A stretch of 64,000 bases of DNA from Branchinecta lynchi (GCA_023053575.1 JAKZAP010000007.1:10367008-10431007), one strand, 5' to 3'; positions 34,021 through 46,992 are shown, counted from the first letter of the stretch. The notes: generated from the sequence alone by a model not told the origin. Made by a program: numbers and translations.

Positions 34021-35803
34021 GTAACGTTGCGTCATATACCGTCTGTCATGTCTGCAGTAGCTTTAATTAGAGGGAAGGGAGGGTTGTCATCCCGCCCGAG
34101 AAGCCAAGTTTAATTATTGGAATGACGCAAATCTTTGATAATTAGTTATTATAAGTGGAAGCTTCATTGAAAAAATATCCCAGAAAAGGGAAATTCGGGG
34201 CTACGGCCAGGATGATCCTGGAGTCTGCGGGAGTGAGCCTGCGGAGTCTGATAAAATGTTCCGTTAATACGTTGCTCCGAGAAAAGGACGTGGCTTTATC
34301 CTCGCGGAAGATAATGTCGCGCTCTAGGCCGGCCCCCCCCCCCCCCCCTCCCGATGCACCTGAAGTTGCTTAGCGCTTTGTCTTGCATGAAGTTAACATG
34401 GTACATTATCCGTTTTCTGAATACGATGACGAATTCGCCGCATTCTTTAAAGCGAATGGGAGTTCTTAAATTCGTTAGGTCCTGCCGATACTTTGGCTGG
34501 AATTGTCTACGCATAAGTGTCAAGATGTAAACCTAAGTGGCAAGCGACGAATCGAAAGCATTTTTTTTTCTTTCACTGTATTCAGTCGTTGCTGTTGTTT
34601 TTCCCCATGAGTTGTTTTTACACTTAAATTGCAATTACAAATCGGAATCCTGACCATGGGCATAAGCAGTTGAGCAGTGAATTGACTTGTTGACTCATCC
34701 CATACACTAGTAAAAAAGAACTTTCTTCATTGACACAACTTTTCTCGAGGCGATGAAGGGGTGAATCACCCAGAGCTTAGTCATAATGACATTTCACTTG
34801 ACTTTCGACACAGGAGCTTGAAAAAGCACGTTGCTCATTTTTGCTTGTAAAGTGTTTTTTTCGCCCTCCAACTGGCCTTGGACTGTAGGCCAGTCGGTCG
34901 TCTGGGCCAAAGCTGGGTTCTGTCGGCTCTGTCCCAGCTGTCATAGTGCCCGCCCCTTTGTCAGATAGAGCGATCAAAAGGTCGGTTTCCGACAAACCTC
35001 ATCGCTCCGGGTAGTGACCATGGGTAGAGCGTAGCCACACAGTACTGGTAGAAAGGAACAGCTAAGAAATACTTGGCCACCGCGCTTCTGAGTTTCCAAC
35101 TGAGGTTCTTGACACTGAAATCATGATAAGTTCTCGACGGACACTTCTTCCGGAGAGCCGCGATTTTTTTCGCCATATTCGACTTGGAGGTGAAATAGGG
35201 CGTCGCGAATTTCTGTGGTTAGTTGCGTGGGAACCAAGCTTTATAATATTCCAGGAAAGCGGAGGCGTTTGAAAGTCAACATACCACTTAGACCCGCTCT
35301 GTATGTATTGAAGGTATTGCATTGAGAGACGTTTGGCTCGGCTCAATTTTTCTTTCTTTTCTTTTTACCACATTTCGTGTAGTATTGTCATATGGAAATT
35401 AATTGAGAGTAAAGGGACCTTCTTCCCATTTAAGAGGTTTTGCTAAAGTGGCTAGTGGTTTAGTCAGTTGTCTGCATCCTGTGGCTGACACCCGTTTTTT
35501 TACACATCGAAACTATTTTGCCATAGTCATACCATACCTGAGTTTGACCATTGTACTTCCGTTTCTGAGTATTACGTTTACCGCCAAAAATGTGGTGCGC
35601 ATTTGTCTTGAGTCCACCTGTGTCAAACCGAAATCTTTTGTTTTGAATCATCGTTGATAAGACAAGAATTTGAAAACAAGATCTTACTTCAGATCTGTTC
35701 TTTCTAACTAGGCTTTGTGTCAGGATCTTTGCGTCAAACCTCGTTCCACAGAGGATCACTTAAATTATGCCTGTAACCTATAATTTATTCGGAACATAAT
35801 TAC
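34021..35803. other. Unique intronic DNA, no recognised gene
   Basis: Frames of 70-100 codons exist on both strands (e.g. minus 35346-35062 and 35176-34961), but they overlap each other and match no family I know. Confidence 0.4.
34329..34346. repeat. Poly(C) run
   Basis: A run of about 18 C in otherwise unique DNA. The surrounding 33.1-35.8 kb contains no recognised gene apart from exon 1b. Confidence 0.85.
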
Positions 35804-36684
35804 TGGGATCCCAAAACGTAAGTGGCGGGATACCTATGACGTCGCAAAAGTTGTCCGTCTGTGCGCACTATAACTCTCGAAGGGAATGAGATATTTTGAT
35901 GAAACTTGGTGTGAGGATTCTTTGGGTCAAGAGTATGGTCGAGTTTGTAGATGGGCTCTTTAGCCCTACATTTAGGGGTGGGGGTAATTTAAATTATGGG
36001 CAAATGAAATATTTTTAAACAGAAAAAGACATGCAAAACACGATGGTTAAAACCATTTTCTCATCGAACAAGTAGTTCGCCCGGAATCCGGCCAAAACCG
36101 GAAAGTTTGTTAAAAGTAAAAGTTTTCTTTGAAGTTGATTAGATGTTCGATTTAGGGGTAGGAAGACACGCTGAACACTCATGTGACAAACTTTTCTCGT
36201 CGGGCAAGTAGTTCACCCGGAATTCGGCCAGAACCGGAAAGTTTGTTAAAAGTAAAAGTTTTATTGAAGTTGATTAGATGTTCAATTTAGGGGTAAGAAG
36301 ACCTATGTGAAAAACTATTTTCTACCCGGACAACTTGTTCGCCCGGAATCTGGCCAAAACCGGAAAATTTGTTAAAAGCAAGGGACGTATAGTTCGTTCG
36401 GAATTTCAACCGGATTTATTTTTTTGTAAGTTGAAGTTTTACTTGAAGTTGATTAGATGTTCCTTATACGGATAAGGAGATACGCTGAATCGTTTCTGAA
36501 CTGTTTTTTTTTCTGGACAGGTATGGTAGTAGATGATCAGTAATTTGGCCTTACTCAGTTTCTAAATTTTGAAAGTAAAGATGTCCAAAAAGTCAGGCGA
36601 ACACTTGATACGGCGAAAACAAAACCTAATTGTCTGCATCAAATATTAAATTTTTGGGACCCCATCGGAACCTTTGGTCTTGTT
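35804..36684 (+). repeat. GGATCC-box dispersed repeat, copy 7
   Basis: Starts TGGGATCCCAAAACG and ends CCTTTGGTCTTGTT. The (CCGT)n tract is nearly lost (CCGTCTGTGCG). Internal units are partly deleted, and the end-B palindrome has mutated to GGGACCCC. Confidence 0.84.
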
Positions 36685-39060
36685 CAGAATAACTTTCCCC
36701 TGCGTATCCGTATCCTGCGCATCCTCCAGTTAGTTTTGCAGGTTATGATCATTGAGAGGAGGGGCAAGCGCTGTATTCGGATAATTATAACGCTCTCTGG
36801 AACGAAAATAATAGCCACGCGGGCATTCGTCATCACTCTTACGGGAGTTCCTGCAGGATCAATAATTATTATCACTTATGATGCCGTGGATCAGTCATGA
36901 GTAAATTGTAACCATTGTAACAGTCGTGGAACGAAAATGATAAAGAGGGAGGAGCTTATTTACTTGTCTTTTGGAGACGTATTCTCGTGTGGTTACCCTT
37001 CGAAGCTTCGCGCCACCCTTGGGAAATGCCTGATCACACTTTCAGAGGAAAAGATCTTATCAGAGAAACGGGCTGTTTCTATTCCTTCCCATATCTAAAT
37101 CCCCGGCAGGGCTGACCAGGATTCGGATTGTATTACAATTTGCTGTCACACTACCCTTGTTCCGCTCAAGCCTCTGCGTGAAGAAGTGTCCTCTTTTGAT
37201 TCACCTCAACGTTAGTGGACGTCAACTAAAGTCGCCAGATGGCGTTGCGCTTTGAAGACAAGCTGCATTTCGGTCCGCTAGGAGAATAGATGGGCATTTC
37301 GTCGAGACTGATGCGCTAGAAATTGTCCGGTAGATGCTGAGCGTGTCCAGAAGTCTGACGAACTAGTGATTAAAATGAGGTGGCTGGTCTTTAGTTTGAA
37401 GTAGCGTGCTTCCGTACCTCAGCTTTGGGCTCGACTGCGTTTGTCATGTTGTTTGGTCCCTTTTGTCGTGATTCTTAGCTTGAATAAATAGCATATACTG
37501 CTAGGACGGAGAGAGATGATGATCATCCGAGAACTGCAAACTGATATCGGATTTTTGTCGGTGATGTTGGCTCACTCTAATAGTGCGAGAATAAAGTCAG
37601 GATTTCCCGGCCGGATTTTCTGCACTTTCATCGTCAAGTTCAGAAGATAACTTTTCGAAATGGAATTGATGCTGGTACCGAAAATCCAGGCAGGGATTCC
37701 AGTCCGCGAGCACCTGACCCTGGTCGTCTGTTCAAGGTATAAGACCAATTAGACTCCGAATTTTTTGTATTCAGGATTATCTGATTCTATCTTCTGAAAT
37801 GGTTGGCGCTGGCTTGGCTCACAATAACACCAAGCTCACAAATATTAGAGTGATGCAGAATGTTGCTGTTTTGGGAAAAGTTAGTTCGCTATAATAGAAA
37901 GAAGATTGTAATATGCTGCCATCATCAGGTCTCCATTAGTGGTTTCCATAGTCTCTTCCGTTAGAAATATACGAAAGTGTCTAGGACCGTGAATCTTGCC
38001 CCTGTACCTCTCTGGGAAACATGTGGGAAATTTTAGCATCTGAACTAGGTGTGCCATGCAGGTGGTAATTTTGTGATGATGCAGTTGAGCTCAACAGAAG
38101 AAGTAGAATAAGAATAAAATTTACTCCATTGCAAGGTGGCAACCCATCGGGCTTGTTTGCCGTTGTTTAGCTGATTAGCTGAAATTTTCATTGAGAGGTA
38201 TTTTGCCCTTTCCAAAAAGGGTCGAAATACCACCGCATACATGTTTCTACTTATATTCTTTGTTTATATCTACTTATATTTGGCCGTGAATGAATAGTTT
38301 TGTTTCCTATTGTTGAAAAAATTAATAAAATCTCTCAGAAAGGAGGACATAATTGAAGTACCCTTGCTTATTAACAAAAATCTTACTATCAAAGTTTCTG
38401 CCGAATATCCCCCCCCCCCCTCACACACACACAATACCCCCGAATAATGAATTTCAGTTGATCAGTCCGTTTGGAAACACCGAACATGATTCGAAGTCAG
38501 AGCTGAAGGAATACGCGTCACTCTAGTAGCATTCAGATACTTCATAAGATGCAGACTTTGGGATGGCAGTGCTGCTCAGCAAGGGGGAGACTGCTGTCTT
38601 CATGGGGTGGAGCGCGAGAGAGAGCCCCCTCGCTAAATTGGGAAGGCTGGGCCACGGTTTTCGTCAAAGAAGTTAGCAAGTTTATAGCCAGACCACGGAG
38701 TTCCGACAGCCTTTATTACAAGTCGGTCGATAAGAATGACTACAGTGCCAGAAGTTTCATAACATATAACACAAGGATGCCCGATTTCAACAGACAACAC
38801 TCAAAACATCTGCTGAATTTTCCGATATCATGGCGACAAACAGAAGAGTTGCATTTTGGAGGTTTTTCAGCTCTTCCTGGCAAAGCTTGTTATGTATAAA
38901 ATTTCAATGCATAATGCTTGCTGACAAGAGATAACATCTCAAGTCTCTGTTGAAACCGCGCATCCTTATTGTTGTTAAAACCGCGCATCCTTGTGTTATC
39001 TCTTATGAAACTTCTGACAGTGTACTAACACTGCTGGACCTTTGCATAATTATAACACCA
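36685..39060. other. Intronic DNA without recognised genes
   Basis: Mostly unique sequence with normal composition, a C run at about 38409 and a CACACACACA tract. No domain is recognised in its short frames. Confidence 0.4.
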
Positions 39061-39072
39061 GCCAGCATTGTT

Positions 39073-39235
39073 CAGAACTGTAAGAAGCTGAAAAGGGAAA
39101 AGTCAGCTAGAATAATCTTCAGCGATATTTCGACCCTTCTCTTCAGGCTGTAACTGGAAAAAACGAACCTTGAATCACTGCAGAAGTGCCGAAATGTCGC
39201 TAAAGATCCTAGCTGACTTTTCCCGTTTTTGCCAA
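39073..39235. ncRNA. Inverted pair of hammerhead-like motifs
   Basis: The minus-strand arm has CTGAAGA (39146-39140), a short stem II (GAAGGGTC), GAAA (39131-39128) and TA before GCTGACTTTTCCC; CAGC (39150-39147) can pair with GCTG (39107-39104) as helix I. The plus-strand arm at 39165-39225 repeats CCGAAATGTCGCT and CTAGCTGACTTTTCCCG but lacks a CUGANGA box. I infer a type-I hammerhead in the left arm with poor helix III, and a decayed right arm. Confidence 0.45.
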
Positions 39236-40076
39236 AAACCTTTTTGAATATGATTCCCAAGTCAGGTTGGGCCGAAGGAGTAGTCTATTTAAAACTGAAT
39301 CGACTTTGTATGACGAGTCAGTCAATCCCACCCGCTCATAAGTTATTCAGTGACAGACTGCAGACAGTAGATTACGGGACACGCCTTTTCTTGGTGCAAA
39401 TAAGACTAATTGTTAGGCAGAGATGACAGAAGAAAATACTGAAAGGAATAGGTATTGCTAAATATTTGCTGTATACTTATACACATGCATTTACCAGCTA
39501 AAAACAAGTTCGTCTGCTTTTCCTGTTAAGATTTCCTTTGAGCTTGCCCATAAGAGTATTTCGGAATCGGGCCACGGCGCTCGTAGCGAATCCCGGTTTG
39601 AAGTCGCAACTTCGATGGGGATGATCTTGACATTGCAAATGCTCGAATGCTTCCGATTTAAATCCTTTAACGAGCATGACTCTTCAGTACTTTTCAAGGT
39701 CTCAATCGAATTGAGCTAGTACTGTTTAGCATGTTACTAGGCAGCCAGACAACATTGTTTCTGAGCCAAGAAAAAACTGAGTGCACAATATTCCGGCGAG
39801 ACGGCAGAGTCGAGCGCGCACCTCGGTTGGCGCAAAGTTCAGTCTCCGAGTCCGACAGCGGATGAGTTGGAAGTGGAGAATGCTGGAGGAATAAGTTCCG
39901 TACGAGTGCAGGAATTTTTGAGTGAGACGGGAGGGTCCTTCGGCCTCGTCGGGAATGAAGGCTCGCTTGATCGAAAAGCAGCTCTGAGTTTCGTTTGGTG
40001 TTGACCCCCGGAGACACGGGGGGTCGTAGTTGGCCGTTTGGGCCTGAGTTGGTTTTAATTTGTCTAAAAGCTTAAA

Positions 40077-40152
40077 ATGTACCCAAGAGGGATGAGACGT
40101 GACTCGGGCGAGAGGGTCTTCCGAGACGATGGACCGTCAGGCTCCGAACTAG
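40077..40152 (+). CDS. PURA: Pur-alpha, alternative first coding exon 1c
   Basis: ATG at 40077 preceded in frame by TAA at 40065-40067. Twenty-five codons (MYPRGMRRDSGERVFRDDGP, then SGSEL), plus one base, reach the donor GTGAGA at 40153. Phase 1 again allows joining to the shared exon at 61574. The leader is basic and Arg-rich, unlike 1a and 1b, so the three starts would give Pur proteins with chemically different N-termini. The leader peptide itself is not one I recognise; the evidence is start, stop, donor and phase. Confidence 0.55.
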
Positions 40153-40594
40153 GTGAGACAAACTTAAGAATAAGTAATCTTACGAAGGTATTAGCAAAAT
40201 CTAGTGGGTGTGGTATCTGTGTGATATTTCAGGCGAGGGATTGTACATCCTCTATTTTAGTGTACAGCACGGACCAGACGGTTGCCCCTTCTTAAAACAT
40301 AGCGTAATCGCCTTATTTATGGCCTGCACCGGTGCCGGGAAAGGGTGTACGGCAGGTGACAGGGAGTGGGCAACCCCTGACTTCAGGTCGATGTTCGTAG
40401 ACGGCGATACAAATTCTGCGAACTTGTATTCCGGGATTGTCCGAGGGATTCTCGTACACATTGTCATAGAGCTATTCATCAGCCTTTGATAAATGCTCCA
40501 GAAATCCTTTGCCTCGCTGTAACCGCTGCAACATCGAAAGAATTAGGACAGATTCAGATATTCCTTCAGCCCAAGCTGACTGCGAATCGTGTTT

Positions 40595-40806
40595 GACGGT
40601 GCAAAACGGATAATTCAGCTACATTTTATTAGAGCTATATTTCTGCCCTTCTTGGCAAGGGTCACCTTCAGGGTCAAGCCGCTTAAGCTGGAAAATGAAC
40701 TGAAATCGGTTCATTTTCCGGCTTGAGCCTGAAGAGGACCGTTGCCAAGAAGGGACGAGATATAGATCTAATAAAATGTAGCTGAATTATCCGTTTTGCA
40801 TCGTCA
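40595..40806. ncRNA. Near-perfect hairpin with a hammerhead-like motif on each arm
   Basis: The ends GACGGTGCAAAACGGATAA and TTATCCGTTTTGCATCGTC are inverted. The centre (about 40685-40727) repeats the hairpin phrase GCTTAAGCTGGAAAATGAAC. The plus arm has CTGAAGA (40729-40735), a CC.TT/AAGGG stem II, GAGA in place of GAAA (40757-40760), and TA (40779-40780) before GCTG. The minus arm keeps GAAA but has CTGAAGG. Here helix III can form four pairs (ATAT with the GTA side), better than in the other copies. Each arm has one core change, so activity is doubtful. Confidence 0.45.
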
Positions 40807-40809
40807 GAT

Positions 40810-43435
40810 AGGCCTGCTTCAGGTCTCCAAGGGAGACCTCCTCTGTGTCTCTGTTGCCTCGTTATGAGTGTCCATCACACACATAATACCTACAGTCCGA
40901 GATACAGTCGACCCATAAGTTAATGAATGTGAGAATGATAGGTAGTGCAACCTCTGATCTTCAGGGAGGTTCGCACTATTTCGGTTGAAGGAATATGATT
41001 AAACACATATGCTAGTAGAATTTCAGTTAAACGTTTATGATTCTGATGACCATTGGGACTAAATATGAGCTAAACCGCAGGGTGGCTTTGAACTGTAGTA
41101 CGGAGAATAGAGCGATCCTTGAATAACTATATGATTAGGGCCTCTGCCAGCATCTTTGGACCTTGCAGCCCTACGTTGACCTACTTGCTTACATGTATGC
41201 AGCTATTTGTAACCTCTCCACGGTGTCAAAATGACAGACGGAATCGGAAAGAAGAAAGATAACATCTGTACCTCATAATATTCAAGTTTTTAATGTGAAG
41301 AAAACTGTACCAACAGAACTAGAACCGCCTCCGAGCCCAATGATGAACCCCAAGTGTGGAGGCTGTCATCCTACCATAAAAAGTGTTATTGATATAAGAT
41401 AGGAATGAGTAATGTGAATACTACTGTACCTTTTCGTTCTGAAACCTCCAAAATCAGCCAACATTATCCTCACTAATAGAGAAAATAAACGACACTTTAT
41501 GACGATCAGTCTGTCAATTCCACCCATTCGTGATACACCTTTCTTAGTAAATTTGGGTAAGTGTTAAGCAGAAATTATAAAAAAAAGTAATCTATGAAAA
41601 AAAGTTCACTGCGGAGTGTATAAAATATAATTTTTCAGTCTTCAACCAGGAAATAGTGTAAAATATAATGCGCTAATTTGATCCGGTTTTCGATGATATT
41701 CGGTAGGGGCGACGAAACTTCCAGAAGGGCAATGACCTCATACTGAACATGGAACTTCTCCGTGGAGTGTGTTTATGACATAATGTGACAAATAGAGCAT
41801 AGTATAGGCGAAGTCACGGATTAAATGTTTAATTTTTTTTTGTTTTTCATTATATTTAGTTTTCTTTCTCATTTGATCCAGTAACTTCACCTTAAGGTTG
41901 TACAATGAGTAAAAAATAAACTATCGTCATAAGGCATCCAGCATCCCTCCAAGTATTGCATTGTTCGAAAATATAGCCTGTTAGCCGAATAAACTGTTAA
42001 TTTTTCAAGCGCCATTCTCTCTGATTGTCTTTGTCTCGTTTGTTCAACAGATCCTTGTCAAGTGTGTTCTCATTGCGTGGTATCATCTGGTGACGCTGAG
42101 GCCTACGTAACAATCGCTGAGCAGAGATATTTCACTAAATCGAATGTAGGGGTAAGGTAGGCGTCCTTTCCGGCTTAATGATAAATGACGGAGGGAATCC
42201 CTGCGCTCCCTCACGTAAGCACCGTGTACGGTCCTAGTCCCTCCCGGCTTCCGGAGTTGGTTGATTAATTGATTTGATGAACATTTCGTCGACTTTTAGC
42301 TTAAGCGAATAGGGCGGAGGCCGACAGTCTAGTTGCACATCACTTGTTCACTTAAATTGGCCTGAAGACCGGATATGAAAGCGTTACTTCGTTTGTCCAC
42401 GAACCCCAGATAATCTATTTCATCGAATTACCTTATTCTTTCGGATTTGTGGTATCCCTATGTGCTTTTCCCTCTATGCTTGAAATATATACCAACGAAG
42501 TTAAGCCATTGCTGCCGTGAGCCCGTAGCCAAAATAGTAATTCTTAAAAATTACGAATATCTTTATAGTACTTACTAAGTTCTGCATATTGCAAGTTGTC
42601 ATCCGTAACGATGACCACGTTTGAAAAGAGGTTCAAGTGGCACAAAGTCGATACATTTTTTAAATCCCTTCGTCTCGTAATTCGGAGTGCATAGTATACT
42701 ACTATAACGACGAATGAGTGAGAAAAAAGAAAAGAAACTCCGCTTATATTTGTCAGAGCTGGTAAATAGGAGGATGGCAGAAAGCAAAAAACGCCTTAAC
42801 GATACCTTAGCGAAAAATGAATTGTCTATGAGTCGGCGGGTTTGTAATGTATCGATGTATTCTGGGGGGAGTGGGGGGGGGGGGGTAATGTGACATCTTG
42901 ATAGTTTTATCTGTCCTTTAGTTTTAAGGTGGTGAACATGTTGCGAGTCCGAAAGTTCTGTGGGTTTCGCAATAGCTTGGACTGGTGTGGATCGGACAAA
43001 AAGTTAACTAGTGCGTCTGATTAAATAGATTAGGGATAAGTAACATGTCTTGGGTATCTGGCAAAGATCGGAAGTCTACAAGACCGAGTCCGGATGGAGA
43101 AGTCCAGTAAGTAATCGCTTTGAAATCCCCAACGACAGTTTTGGTCTAGTTCTGAGAGATATCAAGTCTCACTTTGTGAAAGCAGACAGTGCCTACTTTT
43201 CCCCGAGCCTTTTTCTTCCACTCCATTCATTTGCATATGTGTCGTTTCTCTCGAATATGTTGCCTATGTGATACCTTCCAGATATCCTAAATCAGGAGTG
43301 TCCGATACCAGGGACTTCCAGACGTTTTTGGTCTGGCTTTCCCTTCCGGGTCGCTTTCGACGAAAATGGATGTCTTGACTCCGGGAGAAATTTTTTTAAG
43401 GTGAAGCCTGGCTTTTGCTTGACCCACCATGAAGA
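40810..43435. other. Intronic DNA without recognised genes
   Basis: Unique AT-rich sequence with a poly(G) run at about 42868-42887. No exon or known repeat was identified. Confidence 0.4.
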
Positions 43436-44576
43436 AACAAAACCAAAGGTTTCGATGGGATCCCAAAAATTGTAAAATTGTCGCCAGACTCCTTGAGCAC
43501 TTTACCAATAAAATTTAGAAACAGATTAAGGCAAATGGTAATCATCTGAGAAGACCAAGTTCAAATATGGATTCAGCATGTGTGTTTACCTTTATAGCCT
43601 GCGTCATCTCGACTTTGCCGAAAGTTCCTGCCTTAGCCTACTTCTGCCAAATTCCCGTTTCGGCCAGATTCCGGGTGAACTACTTGTCTTTCAAAAAAAT
43701 TAAAGTTCAAAATCGGATTCAGCGTATCTCCTTACCCCTCTGTCGAACCTCTAATCGACAAATATTCTTTGAGCCCAAGCTGACTTTGAAACATTTATTC
43801 CAACAAAGTTTTCAAACCTGTAATCCAGGTTTGTTTCTTTCCCCGAAGTTGAACAAGAGGACTGAAAGCCTGACGAGGACCCTTGCCAAGAAGGGCCGAA
43901 ATATCGCTGATGAAGAATCGTAGCTGACATATCCGTTGAAAACTCTGTTGGAATAAATCCTTTTAACAAATTTTCCGGATTTGGCCGGATTCGGGGCGAT
44001 CTACTTGACCGGCGAGAAAATAATTTTCATATTCGGGTTCAGCATGTTTCCCTATCGTTAAATTGAACCTCTAATCAACTTCAGATTAAACTTTTATTTT
44101 TGACAAATTTTCTGGCTTTTTCGGATTCTGGGTGAACTACCTGTCCGGTGAGAAAATAATTTTCATATTCGGCTTCAGTATGTCTCCTTACCCCTAAATC
44201 GGACTTCTAATCAACTTCAGATAAAACTTACTTTTAACAAACTCTCCGGTTTTTGCCGGATTCCGGGCGAACTACTTGTCCGGCGTGAAAATGGTTTTCA
44301 TATTCGTGTTCAGCATATCTTCTTACCCCTTAATCGAATATCTCATTAGCTTTTGAAAAAAAAAAAATTCGCTCCTTAATTTGAAACCCCTCCCCTAAAT
44401 ATTATTCCCCTACTATTGGGCCTGTCTACGAACTTGACCTTTCCCTTGAACCAAAGAATCCTCTCACCAGTTTTCATCAAAATATCTCATTCCCTTCGAG
44501 AGTTATTGTGCTGACAGACGGACAAGTTTTGCAAAGTCACAGGTATCCCTCCACTTACGTTTTGGGATCCCAAAAA
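43436..44576 (-). repeat. GGATCC-box dispersed repeat, copy 8, carrying a nested insertion
   Basis: Bounded by AACAAAACCAAAGG and GGGATCCCAAAAA. Four internal units remain. A hammerhead-bearing insertion (43761-43960) splits one of them: the flanks CCTCTAATC and TTTTAACAAATTTTCCGG are parts of one normal unit. The (GGAC) tract is only GACGGACAAG. Confidence 0.85.
43761..43960 (+). mobile_element. Retrozyme-like short element with intact hammerhead core
   Basis: About 200 bp, with inverted ends TTATTCCAACAAAGTTTTCAA and TTGAAAACTCTGTTGGAATAA. It contains CTGACGA (43870-43876), stem II CCCTT-loop-AAGGG, GAAA (43898-43901) and TA (43921-43922) before GCTGAC. AGC/GCT and AGGA/TCC-type pairs make helix I with an internal loop. 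Its first 33 bases (AAATATTCTTTGAGCCCAAG and on) equal those in front of the Penelope-like element at 53641. It has no reading frame, so I infer a non-autonomous derivative of that element. Confidence 0.55.
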
Positions 44577-45777
44577 GCCGCAGAGGGTCGTATACACATC
44601 AGATCTACGGTTCAATATTGTCAGCAAACATCTCATTGGCACGACGCTGGAACTGGAGTCTGTCGGCTCTACCTCTTCTCTCTCCTTCACCGTGCTAGAA
44701 GTACGTGTAGATTGGTGTCGAAGGTTTTTTTTCCCCTGGCTCATGATGAGGTGTAGAGGGTAGCCAAAGGTTTAGGGTACTGGGCATTTCGTTTTCGCTG
44801 ACGTAAGAGCCCTGGAATGCTTTACTCGGGCCCGTATCCAGGAATTTATTTCGGGGGTGGGGGGGTTGCCTGCTGGTCGGGCAAAAAAAGTACAAAAACA
44901 CATATATCAGAGGGAAAAGCCTATACAAATGGTTATTTTTGTATGTTTTTTTTGGGGGTGGGGGGGGGGTCAACCCCCTAACCCCCCCCCCCTCCCTGGT
45001 TACGGCCTTGGCTTTACTCCACCGCTTTCCCATTGATTGATCTGTACGGTAGCGGCAGTAGGATGATTGTGTAAGTGAACGGCTCATTCCTCAAAAGAGG
45101 TGGCTACATATTTGGAGATGTTCCCGAATTTTTGCTCATTCTTGCCACCGAGCAGAAAAAGGATTGGAAATGTCCTCACCCGAAATGTCGAGAGCGTTTC
45201 CTTATATTGATTGATGGCGTATGAAGAGGTTACACGGGAAGTGAAAGCGTCCATATAAGTATTTTAGAGCCTGGCAACTAAGCTAGTAACGCTTGGGGGA
45301 GCACGAGGTGGACTACTCACTTTTTAATCGTGCACTTTCTCGACGAGGTTATTGCCCGGTCTTTTGGATGTCTGTACTTATCGGGCTTGCTGCTGTAACT
45401 GATGATGGATGAGATTCTCATCTGTCGTAATGACGTGTGTCCATGTGCTCTTTTTTTTTTGTCGGCCGGCTGTACTATTACATCCGGCCAAAGCAAGAAG
45501 TGCAGCGTATATTTTAGGTCTTTATGGTTTGTTTTGACGGCGAAAAATATGCCGTTTTCCAGGCGATGATACGCAATGGTGTCGTGGGAAGGAGGCTGCT
45601 TTTTCTGCGATTATTTTTTTGACAGGACTGTCCTCTCTGTGAATTATTTGTCTGGGTTCTAGAAATTCTGGAGTTCTCAAAGTTTGCATTTTAGTTTATT
45701 TAATAGACTGTCCAGTGCTGGGTAGGTATGATAGATAATTTAATACATCGTTGTTTAAACATTGTTTTAACGAGTTT

Positions 45778-46992
45778 AACAAGACCAAAGGTGTCGATGG
45801 GATCCCAAAAATCTAATATTTGATTCAGACAATCGAGTCTTGTCTTCGCCAGATCCAGTCTTGGACAGGCTAATTATCAGAGAAAACCAAGTTCAGAAAT
45901 ACCTCTATAAACCATATCTATTTTGACGATACTAACCGGGACTTCCTGCCGATTTCCGAGCGAACTACTAGCCAGGCAAACAAAAAAAATACAGAAACAA
46001 AACCAGCGTATCTCCTTATCCCTATAAAGAACATCTAATCAACTTTGAATAAAAGTTTGACTTAAAAAAAAATCCGGTTACAACCGGATTCCGGAAAAAT
46101 TATATGTCCCGGTAAAAAAACATCGTCATAAACCGACTCAGCCTCCCTTCTTACCCCTTAATCTGTCATCTACTCGAACTTTTGCTTTTAACAAATTTTC
46201 CGGTTTTGGCCGGATTCCGGGCGAACTACTTGTCCGTCAAGAAAATGATTTTCACCATCGTCTTCAGCATGTCTTCCTACCCCTAAATCGAACATCTAAT
46301 CAACTTCAAATAAAACTTTCACTTTTAACAAACTTTCCGGTTTGGGCCGGATTCCGGGCGAACTACTCGTCCGATGACAAAATGATTTTCCCCATCGTGC
46401 TTAGCATGTCTTCTTACCCCATAATCGACTATCAAACTATCAACTCGAAATAAAACATCTAATTTTAACAAACTTTCCGGTTTCGGCCGGATTCCGGGCG
46501 TACTACTTATCCTTCGAGAAAATGGTTTTCACCATCGTCTTCAGCATGTCTTCCTACCCCTAAATCGAACATCTAATCAACTTCAAATAAAACTTTTACT
46601 TTTAACAAACTTTCCGGTTTTGGCCGGATTCCGGGCGAACTACTCGTCCGATGACAAAATAGTTTTCACCATCGTGCTCAGCATGTCTTCTTACCCCATA
46701 ATCGACTATCACATTAGCTGTTTCAAAATATTTTGTTTGCCCCTTAATTTAAACCCCCTCCCCCACCCCTAAATGTAGGGCTACATAGCCCATCTACGAA
46801 CTTGACTGGTCCGACGACCCAACGAATCCTCACACCAAGTTTCATCAAAATATCTCACTCCCTTCGAGAGTTATCGTGCTTACAGACGGACGGACGGACG
46901 GACGGACGGACGGACGGACGGACGGACGGACAGACGGACAACTTTTGCGATGTCATAGGTATCCCTCCACTTACGTTTTGGGATCCCAAAAA
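45778..46992 (-). repeat. GGATCC-box dispersed repeat, copy 9 (near-identical to copy 2)
   Basis: Complete element with the longest (GGAC)n tract of the family (about 46887-46938). On the minus strand its sequence follows copy 2 (1196-2393) almost base for base, including the odd GGATAAGTAGTACGCCC variant. Flanks are unrelated. Confidence 0.9.

Noticed and set aside
34961..35346. Two overlapping minus-strand frames of 71 and 94 codons
   Set aside because: They are in different frames over the same DNA, have no recognised motif and no clear splice structure.
37661..37735. Possible fourth Pur first exon (starts MELMLVPKIQAG)
   Set aside because: The donor GTATAA leaves two bases of a codon (phase 2), which cannot join the exon at 61574 in frame.
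42715..42780. Short frame MSEKKEKKLRLYLSEL before GTAAAT
   Set aside because: The phase is 0 and the donor is weak; it does not fit the Pur exon.
45778..46992. Target-site duplication around copy 9
   Set aside because: The flanks AACGAG and CTCGTT are inverted, not direct, and other copies show nothing similar, so this is probably chance.
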